From assembly GCA_964057225.1 (NCBI GenBank), contig OZ059898.1, forward strand, positions 16,283,267 to 16,347,266: a DNA stretch of 64,000 nucleotides. The letters are read 5' to 3'. The DNA is from Auanema rhodensis (lineage: Eukaryota > Nematoda > Chromadorea > Rhabditida > Rhabditidae). The notes beneath the pieces are model-generated. The model had not been told where the DNA came from. It did not search any database and was given only the letters and a program-made list of their open reading frames with translations. A program made the translations under genes and the position numbers. Below, one piece after another: positions 11,737-24,700 of this stretch (positions are counted from its first letter, which is position 1; each line of letters starts with the position of its first letter).

Positions 11737-14509
11737 TCATCCAATCGCTCTTTCTCTTTCTCGTTATTGCTTTGGGTTTGAAATCAAAGCTCTGTTTCAT
11801 TTAGTAATAATAAAAGTATTTTTTTTTAAAATAAAATAATACTAAATCGGACAAATATAATCCGGTTTCTTTGACATTCTTTTAATTTTCAAAGGCTATT
11901 CTACCTGTTTACTAGCAATGAGGACTTTTCTGTCATTTTTCTTTTAAATCTCAAAGCTTAACTTATCTCAATGACGTAATTGCAAATAGGATTTATTCAT
12001 CTATGTGTAAGAAAACTGTAATCATTCTAAATATTCATTATTAAAAGAAAAATACTTATTCCTCTAAAGTTTTTATATTTTCTAATATTTCTAATTCCCA
12101 TAGGAAATTATAACTTGGAGTTGTAAAGCTTAGCTGACTAGTTTTTTCAAACAATTAATTGAAATATGTGGTGAAATGATATGCTTTTCAACAAAATAAA
12201 TATTTTTTGTATCAACTGATCCACAAGTTTCAAAGGTTAAAAAGCATTCCACAAGTGCAGTTTAAGTTCAGTTACAAAACTAAGTTATATACTCAAAAGT
12301 ACAAGTATTGCAAACTTCAATATCCGAACTGATGAGTTAAGGATGAAAAAAGCTTTAAAAAGACAAGTTTTCTGCAAAGTTGTATTAATACAATTATAAT
12401 TTTATAATAAATATATGAATATACTATGTACATATATATATATATATAAATACTATATACTATAATACTTTTACTATAAGAAAAAAAAACTTTATCTACT
12501 AAACCAATACTGGTTCGATTTTATTTCAAATAAAATTCTGCTGCACAGCTGGCTAGTCAAAGAGAGATAGATGTAAACGGAGCTCAATCTAATCAACAAG
12601 ATATTCATGTATTAAACTAGCTTTCATTTATTTTATCCAATTCTCTCTTCTTTTTCCTAGATCTTTATAAGTTTCTTTATTTTGTGTATTCACATATACA
12701 TACATTCATGTGAACGTCTCTCTCATCTTCTCAACTCTTTTCATTTTTTTTAAAATCATTTTCTGATAAGAATTTTATATTCTCATGAATATTGATATTA
12801 GCGAATTTTTCTCCTTTTTTGTTTAAGAAAAGTAAAAATAGACTGACAATCTTTCACCAACATTTTCCAATCAAAAAATAATTTGGAAACATAGACAGTC
12901 AATTTCATGGGTATTTCATTATTTTCATCAAGGCATTATAATGCGAAAAAGCTTTAATCACTAAAAATTTAAAAGAAATAAGAATTTCGAGTAACAGAAA
13001 ATATAGGAAAAGCTCTCAATTTTACTTTTGTTTGAATATACATACATATATACATTGTTTTTCAAAGTTACAAATATTGCCATTTTTCAACAAGAAGAAG
13101 CAACAGCAAAGCTTGTTATTTAGATTTTGATCCTAACAGAGCGATTTATTTTAGTTAAAACACATATACATATAATATATAAAAACTTTTATATATATAT
13201 ATATATTACGTTTTTTATTATATTTCTATCTGAGTTTTCATAATTTAATTTATTTTTTAATAAAACATGTACAAGAGGTAATGCGAATATCTAATTTTGA
13301 TTACCGCTTTTTCTCTCACATAATCTGTATGAATCTCATTTCATTAGCTTTGGTGTTGAAATTGTTTGAATTTTACATTTATGTTCACTCTTCGATTCTC
13401 ATGTTCCATCTTTATCTTCCTCGTCCTCTGATGTTTGGTCGATTCTCCTTGTGTTACATTGGAACGCATGACTTCATGTGTACTTCCTCTCTGAAGATGT
13501 ATCTAATGCCGTCTCTCTTTTCACTCATTTGCCCTATTTGATTCATAACCTTCTTGTCATTTCAAAGATTTGTTGCCATCAGTTTAGATTCTGAATTCTA
13601 ATTCTCTTAGGCATTTCCTTTGCATTTTTCTGTACTTTTATATGTTTTTTCCATCTTCCTTTTTTCTTTTGAATATTGAACATCACATTGTTCTGCTAGT
13701 GAACTATTCCAACTTTTAAGCTTTTTTTTCTCACAAAAAATAAGGTCAGCAGTTGTTTTCCTAGGCTGAACGAGTATTTTCAGCACGAGAATTGACTAGA
13801 TGTGTACTCAAATCAGTGTCCTTGCTTATCATGTACAACATATTGTTGGACAGTTGCATACAGCTGACGTACCTATTGTCTAGTCACGTCCAAGACCTCG
13901 AGACTTTGTAATTTGATTTACTCTTCTATCGTTCCAATAATTTTTATTCTTTAATATTTTCAATAAATTCATAAAAGAAAAGATAGAAGAATGAATTGAC
14001 TTTATAATTTGGTTTATCTTCTTATGATCTGATAATCAAAATGTTTTCAAATATAATTTCATTGATTATTTTAAAATTTTGAATAATCATCTATTTATTC
14101 AATCTCAATTTATTTAGTTGTGGTTCATCGAGTTGTTCTGTAACCACAATTTTTTTGTTTCGTTAGTTAGACTTGAACAAAATCACATTTCCTTTGAAAA
14201 AGGGAACATTATCCCGATAGCATACACTTAAGCATCCAAGTTTTTTTTACGAAAATTCCTACGCTGGAAAATGCTTCAATTTATTTTTCAGCTTTTATAC
14301 ATATGGGATATACATATTCTGTATATTATGTAAATGTGTAAATTATGTGTTCAATTGATTAATTTATTCATTTATAAAACTTTTATATTTAAATCTTCAT
14401 TTAATTATATTCAAATGCTCAATCATCAAATAAATATTGTATTTTGCAATACTTACATATTCATTATGATCTTTAATTGCAGTAATTTCCCTTTTACCTC
14501 ATTATTTTT

Positions 14510-14512
<3 letters not shown>

Positions 14513-14549
<37 letters not shown>
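14513..14549. repeat. (TC)n microsatellite
   Basis: About 18 TC dinucleotides. Read as protein it gives a Leu-Ser run, which explains an apparent 134-codon ORF here that I do not accept as a gene. Confidence 0.9.
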
Positions 14550-14550
<1 letters not shown>

Positions 14551-14656
14551 TTCTTTCAACCAATCCTTCTTTTCGATTTTCTGTCCTTTTCCTTTTACGC
14601 TTACACTATCTCTTCTTCCTTCATCGCTTTTACTCTGTATTCATTATTCCTTTTAG

Positions 14657-14842
14657 AATATCCTGGAACAAGATATACAAAAGAATTTCCTCAAAGAAAA
14701 TTCTCTCACTTTGGCTTTTCTCGATTTGCCTCCTCTAGATTCCCGCCTGATTGCTCGCCTGTTCACGCCTGGCCACACATTGGATTCTTCGTCATCATCT
14801 TCTTTCTCGAAATATTTGGAATTTCAAGCAAGCCAAAATTAA
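14657..14842 (+). other. Possible orphan coding exon
   Basis: After a good acceptor (ttccttttag, ending 14656) the first frame stays open for 61 codons with a protein-like composition (NILEQDIQKNFLKENSLTLA, then FLDLPPLDSRLIARLF), ending in TAA at 14840. There is no ATG in the frame and no partner exon that I can join. The next 180 bp is open in another frame with a hydrophobic stretch. It may be a real exon of a long gene, a decayed fragment, or chance in a GC-richer island. No family recognised. Confidence 0.25.
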
Positions 14843-15249
14843 ATTTCGAAACTTCAACTCGCACGACTTATATGCTGCTTTATCAGTCAAAACTTCATGT
14901 GGGGCTTTTTTCTTAGCAAAAACGTCTTGCTTCTAGTCGTTATTTTCTCATTAAGGCAACGCAAAGCTTTGATGTCTATACGATTTATGCGCAGCGGGGT
15001 GTGTCGACTTGTCAAAAAGCATTAAGTTTTCCGCAGTTTTCTTCCATCCTTGACTCCCTCTTACTTTGAGTATTAGCGTCTCCACTTCTTTTTTTGTTCA
15101 TGATTTCATACATTTAGCTAAGTAAATACAAATTTTTATTCAAAAAATACACACATATATATATATATAGTATATAATATATAGTAAAGTATAATATAAT
15201 ATTCATATTACCTCATTTTTTCTTTTCTATTTTTATATTCCTATATATA

Positions 15250-15270
15250 TAGAGAGAGAGAGAGAGAGAT
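15250..15270. repeat. (AG)n microsatellite
   Basis: An AT dinucleotide run passes directly into about ten AG dinucleotides. Confidence 0.85.
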
Positions 15271-16319
15271 AAAAAAGATTTAAATTCTTTATATAGTAAG
15301 GTCATTTGTTTTTGAATGTACTTTTTTTTTGCAAATTTAATTTATTCATATAAAATATAAATTTTTTCTCCAAAACTATTATTTATTTTATATTTTTTTC
15401 TACTTAGTTCATTGTGTATGTAGGTAATGACTTTTAGATTGAAATCGCAAAATCTTTGCTTGTGTCAGTCACAGTTTTGTTTGATAAAATCTTAAAGAAA
15501 CAGTGGAACGCTTTTCATTTATTTTCTATTTTAACTTTTCTTTTTTCTATTTTATTTGATTAATATAAATAATAATTAATATTATTTATATAATTTTATA
15601 TATATTATATATCAATATGTATTCACTTTTCTCTATTTCTCGACTTCATTCTTATCGATATTTGGTTTTATGAACTTAACAAGATTTAACCCATATACTT
15701 AAATTCTTATTCTTTAACTTCCTTTTTCTTCATTCATTTCATTTTTTATTAATCATTCTTGTACTTTTGGTTTTGTTCGTAAATTTAGAAAAGTGAAGAG
15801 AAAGAGGTGACAGAGAAAAAAAGATTTTTTCTTTAATTTTTGTACTAAAAAAAACTTTTAAGCCATTCACTCTTTTCACTCAATGAAAGTATTTTTTGCG
15901 CTAATTGACAGTTTTCATTATGATCCCTCATGTCTTTGATATTTTGACAAGCAAGTACATGAAAAGAGGAAATCGTTTTGCAGTTAACTGTTTCGAATAT
16001 AAAAAAAAGGAAAAAACTCGTTTTTTTCTGATTTTTCTTCTTTGTGATACTTCGTCATTTATTGTTATCATCTATTTGCAGCTTTTTTTTCAAATTTCTC
16101 ATAATTATTAATTTTCCTATTCTTTCTCTGTTTTTCTCTTTCTCTTCCCTCTTCTCTCGTATATACTTCCTCTTGTCTTCCATCGTTTGTTGTCTTATAA
16201 TCGTCATCTGATGCATTTCTCACGCCTCACTTGCATGTAGCTTACTAGAATATTCACATGACATGTTAATACTTATTATAATCAATTATGCTTTAGGATA
16301 TATTAAATACTTTATATAA

Positions 16320-16357
16320 TTAAATAATAATAATAATCATTATTATTATTATTATTT
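16320..16357. repeat. Triplet inverted repeat (TAA)n-(TTA)n
   Basis: About six TAA/ATA triplets are followed, after a short 'atc' centre, by their complement (ATT)n. The two arms make a perfect AT hairpin. Confidence 0.75.
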
Positions 16358-17088
16358 CTTCTTTATTTGTTTTTTTTTCTCGTTTACACATCAAACTCAT
16401 TTTGAACTTTTCGTCTTCTTGCCCTTTTTTCTATTTGAAGTTAATGTTGTACTTCAAACATTCTAAGCAAAAATGATTCCTTCCCACTAGATATGATGTA
16501 TTTATTTGAAAATACATATCATCATGTTTTCATTATTCAATTTTTAAATCGAATTTAAAAAATTATTTTTCTTATTGCCTTCAATATATGTATGTCTGAA
16601 TCGTAAAATCATTCGTTCACACTCGTTATGTTAGCAAACATGATCTTCCACCTCACAACCAACTTTTACTGTCAGCATTTTTTTAATTTTAAAATCATTA
16701 TTATTTGAATTTTTCTTTTTTATTCTTTTTAAAGTTCTTGCTGACTATTTGACCATTTTACATTCTTGAGAAACACTCTTTCAATCATTCAACCTTGAAA
16801 ATTGTGGGCAAGAGCATCTGCCTCTCATTCCCTTCTAATACATCCTCATTGTCATCATCATCGTCTTCCATGTACATACATACATACATACATTCTTCCT
16901 ATCCAATATTGTTTAAAATCATTATAAATTATATTTTCTTAACTATTATATTCAAATTAAATTATTTTTTTTTAATTTAGATTTATATAAAATTTCCTCA
17001 ACTATTCATTTTTATTTCTAAGTTATATATTATATTCCTCGTTTTCGTATAGAAATCAATATGTTGCTTACAGAATTGTAATCCTTCT

Positions 17089-18027
17089 ATGGGAGAAATT
17101 CGATCCAAATGCCAGATCAGTTTGCAATGTTCCTGTGTCTGCGTTATGGTGATTCTATCAAAATAAATATTCTTATATATCAACTGAATTCAAAACTTTT
17201 TTCTTTCAAATCTTCAGTTTCCATTCAAAAAAAAAATATTTTGTCTTTAATTGATAAAATCATTTTTCTTTTTTAGGTTATCGAAGCATTAGCCGTATCT
17301 CATGGAATAGTTTTTTCAATTGCTAATTTAATACAAGGAGCAGAACATTATGAAGAATTATATAATTATTTTTCACAAATTGTTCTTTTTGATTATCTAC
17401 TTCCTTTAACCATAATTCAGGTATTTTATATTTTCTTTTCTTTTTTATTTCTTTTTGAATTTCAGATTGTATGGGTAATTACTAATATATTGGCATTATT
17501 AGCTATTAAATTTACTGTACCATATCTTATTTTACCTTACTCTGTTATGTCAACAGTTGCTCTTGGAGTAGTTTTTTTATTTCTTGTATTTGTTGGTATG
17601 TTTTTATATATTAAATAGAAATAATCTTAACTATAATAATAATATATTCATTCTTATCTTAATATCTAGCTTAAATTTTTGCTATCTTCAAATACATTCG
17701 AGGTTACAAGTACATTTATAGCTGAACAATTGGTGACAAGTCCAGAATGGTCATGGCCGGGACCAGTTCTTATACTAATCTTCACCCTTTTCATTGTACT
17801 GCAGATGTACTTTAGTGGAATCAGAATACGTTGCTTCCGCTATTTGGTAAAAAGAAAAAAAGTAGGAAAACCCATGTTAATATGAACTTTAAAAATTCTT
17901 TAAGGCTGTGCAAGGAACAAGTGAAGAAAAGCCAAATGTAGCAGATAGTGATAAATTCCATTCATTCAGTAGACGATCAACTATAATCATAACTGATGAA
18001 TGTTATGAACCTCCACCTAAAATATGA
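17089..18027 (+). CDS. Small four-span membrane protein, LAPTM/DUF7027-like layout
   Basis: Five phase-0 exons (17089-17148, 17277-17420, 17466-17585, 17670-17846, 17905-18027) give 207 residues from ATG 17089 to TGA. Hydrophobic segments: about residues 9-37 (ISLQCSCVCVMVIEALAV then SHGIVFSIANL), about 55-78 (LFDYLLPLTIIQIVWVITNI), about 86-108, and about 140-160 (PGPVLILIFTLFIVLQMYF). The tail is polar and ends ECYEPPPKI. The exon containing the start is open upstream to an acceptor at 17052 and carries a cysteine cluster (CCLQNC), so the true N-terminus may be longer or further upstream. The donor at 17149 (GTGATT) is weak, and an alternative end of exon 4 at 17861 also keeps frame. Layout and cysteines recall lysosomal LAPTM4-like proteins and nematode DUF7027 proteins, but sequence identity is not obvious; function unknown. 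Confidence 0.65.
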
Positions 18028-18606
18028 ATTCCTTTGATGAATTCTTTAATGGAAAAGAAACATATATTATGTGAATTTACTTGGAAAATCAACACCTTAT
18101 CTCTTACTGGTCACTAATTTTTGTTTAAAAATTCATTTTTAACTTTTATCACTCAAATAACAAAAAATTCTACATTTTCTTATGTTTCGTCATGTTATTA
18201 TTACAGGATTATTGTTACATATCAGGGTAAGCTATGAAGCTTTAATTTTTAAAAAAAGTATATGAATTGAATTATATTTAGGTTTACAACATACTTGGTC
18301 TCTATTATCTCTTGCTCAAAATTACTTTATTATTTGCAATAATGCATTATTATATTTATGAATTATGAATAAATATTATTCTTTCTTTTAAAAATACATT
18401 ATATTCAACCAATTTTTTTAAAATAAATTTGTTTTTTATTGTATATGATAATAGTTTTTATTATCTTTTCTATAATTATATATATTTAAATACATTATTT
18501 TACTTGAATGTTTTTATTGGAATCGAAATTGAACAAATTAGAAAGAAAAATTCTAATAATCTACTAGTTAATCATATTGAGAAATGATTCCACATCTTCT
18601 ATCATA
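18028..18606. other. Convergent 3' intergenic region
   Basis: Very AT-rich DNA between the membrane protein stop (+) and the astacin stop (-). I see only A/T-rich tracts and no supported exon. Confidence 0.5.
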
Positions 18607-20815
18607 CTATAACATATCAGCTGTTTGGATTTCTTCGTTTTCTTCCAACGGAACTATAAATTTTCTTTTTCTTTTTTTTTTCATTGACAATAGCACCTAC
18701 CAGCTCTGTATTGAATAAAGAATTTCGAGATATAGAATCGGTTGTAGACGACGACAGGCGTTGGATTGTTTAAACTTGTAAACGTTCTGTTATAGAACTC
18801 GGGACAGCAAAATCTTGAAATTCATATTCTTTGTTGAAATAGAAATTTTATTTTCAAATATTCTGACCTTGGACTTGTAGTCTTGATATCAGGCATTCTT
18901 TTAATTTCAATTCCATTAAATGGACATGAGATTTGGCATTGATGATTGGCAATATTCATGATTTTGGTTTCAATTTTAGTACCAGGAGGAGTCTTAATAA
19001 GAAATAATTAAAATAAGAAATTTAAAAATGTATTATACCTTAATCCATGTAGTACATACAGTAAAATCATATCGAAGTACATTAGTTTCTTCACCAATTT
19101 CAATTTTTATTTTTTGCCATTCAGGTGTTGCTTCTAAAATAGAACCACAGGTACCATCATTTGGCTGAAAATAGAGAATATAAAGATTTGAAAAAAGAAA
19201 AAAAGAAAGATTTTACCCTTTCATTACATGCAATACCACCATATCCTAATGGACAAACACATTTAGAACAATCATTAGGATTAGGATATCCTCCATTTGT
19301 ACAGACAATAGAAGTGGATGAATCACATACTTCTTAAAAAACACAAAATATTTTATAAAATTAGTAAATCAACTAAAACTTACTATCACATGAGTAATGA
19401 ATGTTGAGCATAAGCATATCATAAAATGAAATCATACGATTACCCAAAGTAAAGATATAATCAAGATCATTTGGTACAATTGAATATCCTTGTGTACTTG
19501 GACTTGCAAATCTAAAATAAATTTATTTTTTTATTGAAATAAATTGAAAATAAGCTTACGAATTGGCACTGTAATGTAAGAAACTACCATATTCATATGG
19601 GGTTAAGCTCTTTTCTTCATTTGTTGTTAACTTAGCAAAGTTCATTTCCATATTATCCTAAAACATTGTTTTAGATAAAACTTGTATTACTATTCTAGTA
19701 AATACATCAATATTATCTAAATCAATAGTAACATGCTGATCACGATCAGCTCTCATTTGTGTGTGCCATATGCCCAAAGCATGAGTTAACTCATGAGCTA
19801 CAGTTCCAATCTGAATAAAAAAAAAGAATAATTTTTGTTTTTTAATTAAAATTTGAGAGAGAATGGTTTGGAAAAGACGTACTACACTACATCCGTCACC
19901 AAGTGATAATGTTTGTTCTCCACCAAGCATACCAACTGATGCATAACATCCAACACCTTTGAAAATCTTTACACGATTTTTAGCTTCAGCATTATTCTCG
20001 AAACGAATACATGTTCTTGATTCAATATACTTAATAGCATCAACAATAGATAATCTTGTTTCATCATCTAAAGATAGATTTAGATAGATTGTTAAAGTTT
20101 CAATTTACCTATTTCTGGCTCAATAGTATAGAATAAAGTATTATTTGCCCATTTATTATATATTTTTGTAATTTGTCTTTTAGCTCTTCTCATTGATATA
20201 CTACTATCAACTTCTTCATCAGCTAATGATATTTCTATTTCATCAAACTGCCGGCTAAAATAGAATTTCAATTTCTATTTTAAAATATATAAAACTTACT
20301 CAGAAAGTACAATATCTCCTTGGAATAAATATTCAGCTAAGCCTGACTCAATATTTTTTGCAATTGGATCTGTGTCATTGAGAACACTAGTGAATTCAAT
20401 ATTTGGAATTAACTAAAAATTATTTTGAGAAGATTTGAAAGACTTTTCTGAACGAACCTCTTGAAGAAGACCAACATTCTTATGCTTTTCTCTGTAAGCA
20501 GTGAAGTTTTGCTTTCCGAATAAATCAGAAAGAACTCTTAAACGATCTCCATGATGTAAAAGATCTTGAGTCAGCTGAATTTGTTTTTATATTCAAAAAT
20601 AAAAAATAAAAATAGAAACTTACATTTGATAGAAGTTGATCAGTAGCCTTAACCGTTTCTCCAACGGTGTGCCCAACAGCAAAAGCACTTTGTCTTACAG
20701 TGTTCACTATCTCAGTTCCAAGTTGATCTATTAATGTCCACAAGGAATTTGGCAAATGAAAAGTTTCGGAATTTCCAACCAGGAAAAATAGGCAGATGAG
20801 CGGTGCTAGATGCAT
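18607..20815 (-). CDS. Astacin-family zinc metalloprotease with EGF and CUB domains (NAS type)
   Basis: Secreted zinc endopeptidase of the nematode NAS family, roughly 550 residues. Exon 1 (20815-20624) begins with a signal peptide (MHLAPLICLFFLVGNSETF). A propeptide follows, with a furin-type site RRAKRQ just before the catalytic domain (near 20180). The catalytic domain carries the zinc motif HELTHALGIWH with the RADRD extension (near 19740-19800). The Met-turn reads GSFLHYS (near 19565), with Leu in place of the usual Met. An EGF-like module (CTNGG...CVCPLGYGG) and a CUB-like module (from TCGSILEATPEW) close the protein. I favour a last short intron (GTAGGT...tttatag) giving a C-terminus ...QYRAVPLEENEE... 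with TAG at 18607. Read-through of that donor would instead stop at 18681. Family members process collagens, act in moulting and hatching, or digest tissue; the specific role cannot be told. The gene is divergent from the CD36-like receptor. Confidence 0.92.
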
Positions 20816-21777
20816 CAGACGTTTTCAAACACAAAACTCTGAGGAGAATTAGCTCCGGATGATTGAACTACTTCATTTCCTACCTTATATACCAAAGCCA
20901 TTTTTGTTTTTTTTATTTTGAAGAATAACTGATCAAATGATTTAACATTTCATAAGTTAAAGTATTTTCAGATAAACAACTTTTGAATTTTCAAAATAAA
21001 TTTGAAACAATTGCTAAATGAAATCTTTTCATCTCAGTTGTTTTTTTTTAGTTTTTCTTTATTTGATTTTTTATTAATAAAAAAAATAAACAAAGTTAAA
21101 AGATTCCGTCACATATTTACTATAAGGTGTTAATGATTCAGCTGTGTTTGAGCTTTTTCCACCCAAAGTTCATAACATCCACATGTTTTGAATAAAATTG
21201 TTTTCGCAGAGTATACTATCTTCTTTTGGAATGGGAATAAGAGATAGAAGAGAAAGTTGAAAGAGAGAGAGAGAGACAAAGATAGAGAGAGAGATTCCTC
21301 TCGGGTAGTTCATAATCACGTTTCCACATCACGTCGTTAGATATCATTCATATCAGAAATATGTATGTATATCACCATATAGTGATTAACAGCTGATAAA
21401 ATCTTTTATTTAAAATTTGATCGAAATTAATCTTAGAAATACAAAAATTTGATAAATTCAATTGAATCTTCTAAAAATAATTCCTGTATTCAAGTATACA
21501 ATATTTTTCTTCTTCTTAGAATATTTTTTTGTTACTTTTGGAAGAAATATTTAAAAAATTTGACATTTATGAACATATCTGTATGTAGTTATGTATGTAA
21601 AAAGTAGATTGGTAATTATAAAATTGAAATATTGATAAAATAATATGAGACAAGGCTGTAATTATATTTAAAATTGAAGAGAAGGTTAAGAGAGGCAGTA
21701 TAGTTGTGTTTATGTGACTTTATTAGGAGACATCTCTAGATAAGAATGAGCTGAATTAGATAGGAGTCACAGCAGCT
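20816..21777. promoter_or_regulatory. Divergent intergenic region between astacin and CD36-like genes
   Basis: About 960 bp holding the promoters of both genes by position. It contains a purine (GA)n tract at about 21256-21295 and A/T-rich runs. A purine-rich leader without ATG directly precedes the receptor start. No specific factor site is recognised. Confidence 0.5.
21256..21295. repeat. (GA)n purine tract
   Basis: Interrupted GA dinucleotide repeats on the plus strand in the divergent promoter. Such tracts can act as GAGA-like elements, but here that is only a possibility. Confidence 0.8.
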
Positions 21778-24700
21778 ATGCGGCGTTGTACTCTTATTTT
21801 AATTTCCCTCGTTGTTACAGCATTATTCTTATTGGGTTTATTCTTATTAATTCCATTTCCTTTGGCAATTTTTCAAACAATTGTTGATTCACAAGTATAT
21901 TTCCAGTAAGTTTCAATTTTCTAAAAACTTTTTTCCTCAATCAAGTTTTCTCAAGGTTTCAAACTTTTGATTTGATTTCTTTTTGTTTTAGACGAACTAG
22001 CACTGGTGAACTTCCAAAAGCTACCTATTACTGGAGTAGCTTACCTGCTATTCAACATTTTGATTTTTATTTTTTCAATGTTACAAACCCTGACGAAGTT
22101 TTATATAATGGAGCTAAAGCACATCTACTTGAAATGGGCCCATATTCATATGCGTATGTTTTAAATATAATATAATATAATATAATAATTTATAATTTAT
22201 ATATTATAGTGAAAGAGAATTTAAAGAAAATATTGAATGGCTGAATAGTGATACAATGGTTTATTATTCTAATAATAAAACATGGGTAAATTTTTTTATA
22301 TTTTTGTTTTTATTTCTTTTCTATTTCATAGACATTTGATCCAGCTAATTCTTGTCCTACATGCCGTTATTATGATCCTTTGAATATGCCAAATCTACCA
22401 TATATGGTTAGTTTTATATATTTATTATAATTCAATTATTCTAAAATTACATATACATATGCGATATATTTTTTTATTTTCGCAAATCACCACAAACACG
22501 TGTTTTCTGAGCTCAGAAGTCAGAAAAAAAATCCGTTCTATCTATGTGAGTGTTGTGCAGAAAAGGAAATTGATAAGCAATTTGGCGCCATGAGCTGCCT
22601 ACAGCGTTTTCGTTTGCACCTGCTTCACGTAATCCTCTAGTGCCTACATGGGATGATTGATAGAAAAAATTTTTTTCACCAAAACGCAAATTTTTTTTCA
22701 AAACTCCAATTTGAAATCAATCGGATTACAAAGTTACATGACAGGTTGAGATATGATATGGCTACTGTTCTTGAAAAAAAAATTTCTTTTATGGAACTAA
22801 ACATGATAAATAATTTTTATTATATTATAAAGCCTCAATAATGGAAAGAGACTGTGAAATAAAAAATTTTAACGTCAAATTTGACTATTTATCACTATCA
22901 CACGTGGAAACATAAATTCTTATCAAAGTTATGCGAAAATGAAATGAATTAACATTCTTATATCCTTTTCAGTCTTTGCTAAAAATGAAAACTGATAACA
23001 ACCTATCAGGAATAGCTGTAATAATTATGGATATTTTCTCATTAATTCTTGGAGAATATCCTTTAACGTATGAAAAAATTTCAAATAATTTCTTTTTAAA
23101 ATTATAAATTTTTAGAGTTGTACCAATGGCAAAAGCAACATTTGATGGATATGATGATCCATTAATATCATTTATGAATAGTGAATTAATTCAAGTAAAT
23201 CATATAAAATATATAATAATTTAATATATTTTTCATTAATAGAATCTTACAACTATTTTCAATTTACAATTACCACAACAAGACGCTGGTGGTTTCTTCC
23301 CATTAGTATGTTTCTTTTTCAAAACATTTTTCTAAACATATTTATAAATATTTTTCATTTTTAAGTTTAAAGTTTTTATAATTCTTTTACAATATTTAAA
23401 GAGTTAAGTTGGTAATCAAAAATTATGAGAGTAAAAATTTGATCAAGATATATTCAAGATTATCATGAACTCCCACTTTTTCTTTTGTGTTATAGTTTTG
23501 TCGACCAAAAATCGTAAAATTCTTATCATTCCTCAGTTTTCGGAACCAAAAGAAATACAAAGATAAAATAGCTTTTCATTGATATAAATTGAATGCAAAG
23601 AATATGAAAATTTGAAAAAAAACCATAAAATTTTATTTTTAAAAAAAGAAATTTACTTTCAGTATAACCATACAGCTGATGGTAGTTATTATACAAAAAC
23701 TGGTAAAGATGATGTAAATAAGTATGTTTTCATTAATTATTAACAAAACATACAAATAATTAATTCTTATAGCCTTGGACTTATCCAAAAATGGGTAAAT
23801 ACTTCACATTTACCATGGTGGGGAGATGAATATTCAAGAGATATATCTAATAGTGGAGGTTAATATATGATAGTTTATATTTATTTTATAATAAAAACAA
23901 ATATTTAGATGGATCATTTCAAAAACCAAATTTGAAAAAAGATGATACACTTAAACAATTTCAATCATTTGTTTGTAGGTAAGTATTTTATTTTATTTAA
24001 AATTGATTAAATATATCAATAATATTACAGATCATTTTACTTACATTATGATTCAAGTATCTCAAATGGTAATATTCCGGCTTATCGTTTCAAAATGAAC
24101 GATGATACATTTGACACAACTCTTCTCAAAAATAAAGGATATCAATATGAAAATCACGAAAAAATTGTTGGTTTTCATTAAGAATTACAAAAATAAGATT
24201 ATTTCTATAGGATTATTTCCCCACATGGCCTTGTGGTGCAAATCATACGTATAAACCTGATGATTCTTGCACCAATTTTGATTGTTCTCTTAGACAAAAC
24301 TGGTGTAATTCTTGTTGCAAAGGAACACATTATAACGATACCGTATTTTTACCACCAGGAATGTTTCCTCTTCGTTGTTTCCCAGGTAAATTGCACTGAA
24401 TTTCACTTTTAATTTGAACAATTGAAGGAAAATTTGAATTACTACCAGTGGCAGCTTTCATATCTCCTCCACATTTTATTTGGTCTCCAGAAGAAGTGCA
24501 AGAAAATGTATATGGGTTGAATCCCGATCCAACTATTCATCACCCTGGTATATTTGATATCAACCCTGTATGATTTCAAACTTTCATTTTATTTAAAATT
24601 ATTCATATAAATTTCAAGACTACTGGATCAACACTAGGAGGAGCATTCAGAACACAATTCAACGTTCCAATTTACCATTCAGATGATTTCACGTAGGGCT

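Larger units (their letters stand above)
8297..17052. other. AT-rich gene desert with microsatellites
   Basis: Almost 8.8 kb without a convincing gene. It is dominated by A/T runs, (TC)n, (AT)n, (CATT)n and (TAA)n tracts. GC-richer islands stand out at about 9100-9200, 13300-13560, 13740-13920 and 14650-15060. It may be distant upstream or first-intron DNA of the membrane protein gene at 17.1 kb, whose true first exon I could not place, or it may be plain intergenic DNA. Confidence 0.6.

Noticed and set aside
13281-13541. 86-codon hydrophobic plus-strand ORF
   Set aside because: Composition comes from T-rich DNA; no splice context or family similarity. Kept only as part of a GC-richer island.
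14334-14738. 134-codon plus-strand ORF
   Set aside because: Its core is a translated (TC)n microsatellite and A/T-rich DNA; no family features.
22513-22841. Two 62-codon ORFs within the receptor intron
   Set aside because: They lie in an intron required by the receptor frame and have no recognisable content.
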